Source of the DNA: Amoebophrya sp. A120
Taxonomy: Eukaryota > Sar > Dinophyceae > Syndiniales > Amoebophryaceae
DNA length: 64,000 nucleotides
Reading direction: 5' to 3'
Assembly (NCBI GenBank): GCA_905178155.1
Contig: CAJINV010000001.1
Span: 2,656,089-2,720,088 of the forward strand
Part shown: one piece after another, positions 61,845-64,000 of the stretch
Position numbering within the stretch: position 1 is the first letter of the stretch
Layout: each line of letters starts with the position of its first letter
The notes under the pieces: generated by a model
The model's database searches: none
The model's input: the letters and a program-made list of their open reading frames with translations, nothing else
Told to the model about the DNA's origin: nothing
Translations under genes and position numbers: made by a program

Positions 61845-64000
61845 ATGGACCATCCAAATCGCGGTCGTTCCGCAGCCCGGCAGTCGGGCAGCGTCCGTCC
61901 CACAAGCGAAGCGGCAGTTGAGCGGTCCCGCTCTCTTCCCGCGAGTAGGTGGAAATCTGGTCGCTCGCCACTGGATGACGCTCTGTCTGCTTCTCCCTCC
62001 GAGAACCTTGCCTGCAGAACCGCCGGTCGCCACCGGCGGGTACGGAACACGAGCCGAGGCAAGGCCGTGGATGGTGTGCAGCGACGTCCGAGATCACTTG
62101 TGCCGCTCGGAGATGCCGCCGTCGCGGGGTTCAAGGCAGAGCACGAAAAGCGCCCGTTCGATGTTGTGGCGTTCGTGAACCGGGAATCTGGGGGGCAAAC
62201 CGGAGTAGCGGTCTTGTATGAAGTAGAAGGCGTTATTGCCTGAGAGAGAAGGCCGCGACGCGGTTGTTACGAGCAGGCAGAGCGTGAGCAATAAGCTATT
62301 TTGTTCTCAGCTATGTGCCTATCCTTACTACACTACGCGATGCATGTGTCATTCAAAGGGAACGTACTACAGAAGCAACAGCAAGCTGCATTCGACGCTC
62401 GAAAGCAAATATTCATTCCTGTTACACTGCTTTATCGCTGTGCTGCCTTCTCTGCAGGAAGTATTTGGAATGAATTAAGCAGCTGATCAACCTACTGGGC
62501 GGTGAGCATGTGGTGAACCTCGCCGACCCCGAGGAACCCGCCGCCACCCTCGCGACTTGGGACTACCGGCTAGCGAGCGGTGTTTTCCGGGCCAACCGAG
62601 CGAGCGGCGCCTGGTCTAGTGCGGCGTCCAGTCCAGAGCGGGAGAAGAACTTGCTGCAAAATATTAAATCAACCGAGAAGCCTGTACTACACTTTGCCCA
62701 AGAGAGTACTAGACCACTGAAAGCGAAAACGAGCAGCCAAGGGTCAATCTCCAAGTCGTCCCCTGCAGCCGTGAAATTCGCTAGCGACGAGGAGAAATTA
62801 TACGAAGTGTTTGAAGACGCCGTCGAGCAGCAGTACTACCATTCCGATGATCAAGGTACAGCTACTACCTTTCCGCAAAAACTCTTCCACGACGTCGATC
62901 ACGATACTTCATCTCGCGGCATCCGGTTTCTGGTTTGCGGTGGCGATGGGACGGTGAGCTGGATTTTGAGTGAGATCGCGGCTTTCCCCGCACTTTCCGC
63001 GTACCACAATGGCGTTGCGATCTGCCCGCTCGGGACCGGAAACGACCTGGCGAGGAGTCTAGGGTGGGGGAAGGGCTTGCAGCGCTTGGAGGACCTGAAG
63101 CTCTTCCTGGAGTGGACCATGCACGCGGATGCAGTGGAACTTGACCGGTGGTGTTTAGAAGTAGAGCCGGAAGACGAGTTGCCAACCGACCACTGCTTCC
63201 ACCAATTTGAGAACTGTCTGCCGAAACGGGAAGAGGTGAACGATTTTGAACTTGAGAAGGCGTCCTCACCGCTACGCTTCTCTAGTCCGCAGCGGGAAGG
63301 GGAGGAGAATGCTGACAAGGACGAGGATCCATGCAGCACGGCAACGCCGTCCGATACGAGTCGCACGCCCGCGTCCTCGGTCCGAGAGAGGCACGGCAGG
63401 GGCAGTGGGAGTAGTAATAAAGTGGAGCCTGTTCATCTTACTAGCGTGCTTCGTCAAGTAGATCCTGTGTCAGGAACAACCGCTTCCTGGACTAAAAGCC
63501 CTAATCTCGCCTACGCGGTGCCGTTGCCGAAATACCGCGGGTATTTTCACTGCTACTTCTCCATCGGCCTGGATGCGGAAATAGCCTACCACGTGGAACG
63601 GAGCCGCAAACTTTCGGCGGTCGGCCGCCGCTTCTTCCGGGCAGGGCTGGGAAAGTGCTGCTACGGGTGGCATATCAAATCCAAATATGTCTGGGTCTGG
63701 AAGGTTCCGAACTTGTGATGCGTGTTTCGGATCCTACAAAGATCTGTGATGCATAACGTGCAAAAGGTGCCCACTTCTGGCCATGCTGAGAGGGCATTTC
63801 TCATGCAGAATACGCATCACCAAGGACCTGCAGAACCTGTGACGCTAGGCCCTGCATTCCAGACGGGGGGGAGGTTGGAAAAACTGCATGACAAATCTCA
63901 GAATCTCCCAAACCCAGACATTTTTGCATTTGATATGGCAGGGGTTTGCGAAGGTTGGCTGTTTTGCGCGCCAGTTTTGCTGCAACTCGACGCTGCTGTC
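61845..64000 (+). CDS. diacylglycerol kinase, catalytic and accessory domains (3' end outside window)
   Basis: Exons 61845-62210, 62480-63672 and 63941 to beyond 64000. The start ATG has context GAAGATGG. The first intron is GT-AG (phase 0); the second is a family B introner. DGKs phosphorylate diacylglycerol to phosphatidic acid at membranes. The catalytic domain begins in exon 1 (FDVVAFVNRESGGQTG), continues in exon 2 (INLLGGEHVVNLADPEEP), and contains the nucleotide-binding FLVCGGDGTVSWIL and CPLGTGNDLARSLGWG. The accessory domain starts at YHCYFSIGLDAEIAYH-like sequence near 63545 and continues after the introner (CYGWQGFAKVGC). A long Ser-rich insertion (about 62600-62880) lies inside the catalytic domain, and another (about 63140-63470) precedes the accessory part. 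There are no C1 or EF-hand domains upstream in the visible part. Confidence 0.88.
63673..63935. mobile_element. introner, family B (263 bp)
   Basis: Ends TATCAAATCCAAATATGTC and GACATTTTTGCATTTGATA. Direct repeat TGGCA at 63668-63672 and 63936-63940. Excision gives GGG TGG CAG GGG in frame in the diacylglycerol kinase. Confidence 0.93.

Noticed and set aside
1-64000. Dinoflagellate spliced-leader gene, CRISPR array, rRNA or retrotransposon
   Set aside because: I looked for the spliced-leader core, regular direct repeats, rRNA-like blocks and reverse-transcriptase motifs and saw none. No transposase gene was found to explain the introners.

Overview
The window reads as nuclear DNA of a protist alveolate. 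Every gene that can be supported lies on the + strand, one after another. Genes are mostly long, exons are rich in Ser, Gln and acidic residues, and some genes have short GT-AG introns (about 120-280 bp). The coding sequence is also interrupted by many short DNA-transposon-like introns. These features recall what I know of dinoflagellates, especially parasitic Syndiniales such as Amoebophrya, whose genomes are reported to carry invasive introns (introners) with inverted repeats and non-canonical splice sites. The assignment to Amoebophrya or a relative is inference; there is no rRNA or other marker gene here.

Layout, all +: 1-1679, end of a membrane protein with an EF-hand-like site; 2749-7300, an unrecognised 981-aa protein carrying four introners; 8455-10735, an unresolved multi-exon gene; 11881-14240, a secreted endonuclease/exonuclease/phosphatase-fold protein; 15028-15838, a small two-exon gene; 16235-18113, a patchwork of duplicated gene fragments; 18640-28564, a 2,586-aa cytosolic-carboxypeptidase-like protein with seven introners and lost zinc ligands; 29211-33868, three tandem single-exon paralogs; 34377-39141, a 1,375-aa protein ending in a substrate-binding-protein-like domain; 39848-41683, an acidic/serine-rich protein; 42041-46654, a CK1/TTBK-like kinase; 46843-48219, a nucleotidyltransferase-fold protein with NPxHxxYW repeats; 48796-54300, an unrecognised 1,303-aa protein with a basic coiled-coil end; 55726-58190, a ubiquitin-specific protease; 59631-60260, a small unknown; 60420-61500, a GC-rich island; 61845 to the window end, a diacylglycerol kinase.

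The main result is the introner system. I delimited 19 complete elements and one truncated one. They fall into seven families (A-G here) by their terminal inverted repeats. Each complete element starts with TA, ends with TA and is flanked by a 5-bp direct repeat, exact in most cases. Removing the element plus one repeat copy restores an open frame every time, and five multi-exon models sum to whole codons (981, 691, 2586, 1375 and 1303 aa). Families with unrelated ends share internal motifs, and both orientations occur inside genes. The 16.8-18.7 kb duplications give empty-site and filled-site comparisons.

No operon-like pathway links the genes. Tubulin modification (CCP-like), ubiquitin removal, lipid signalling and phosphorylation are separate housekeeping or regulatory roles.
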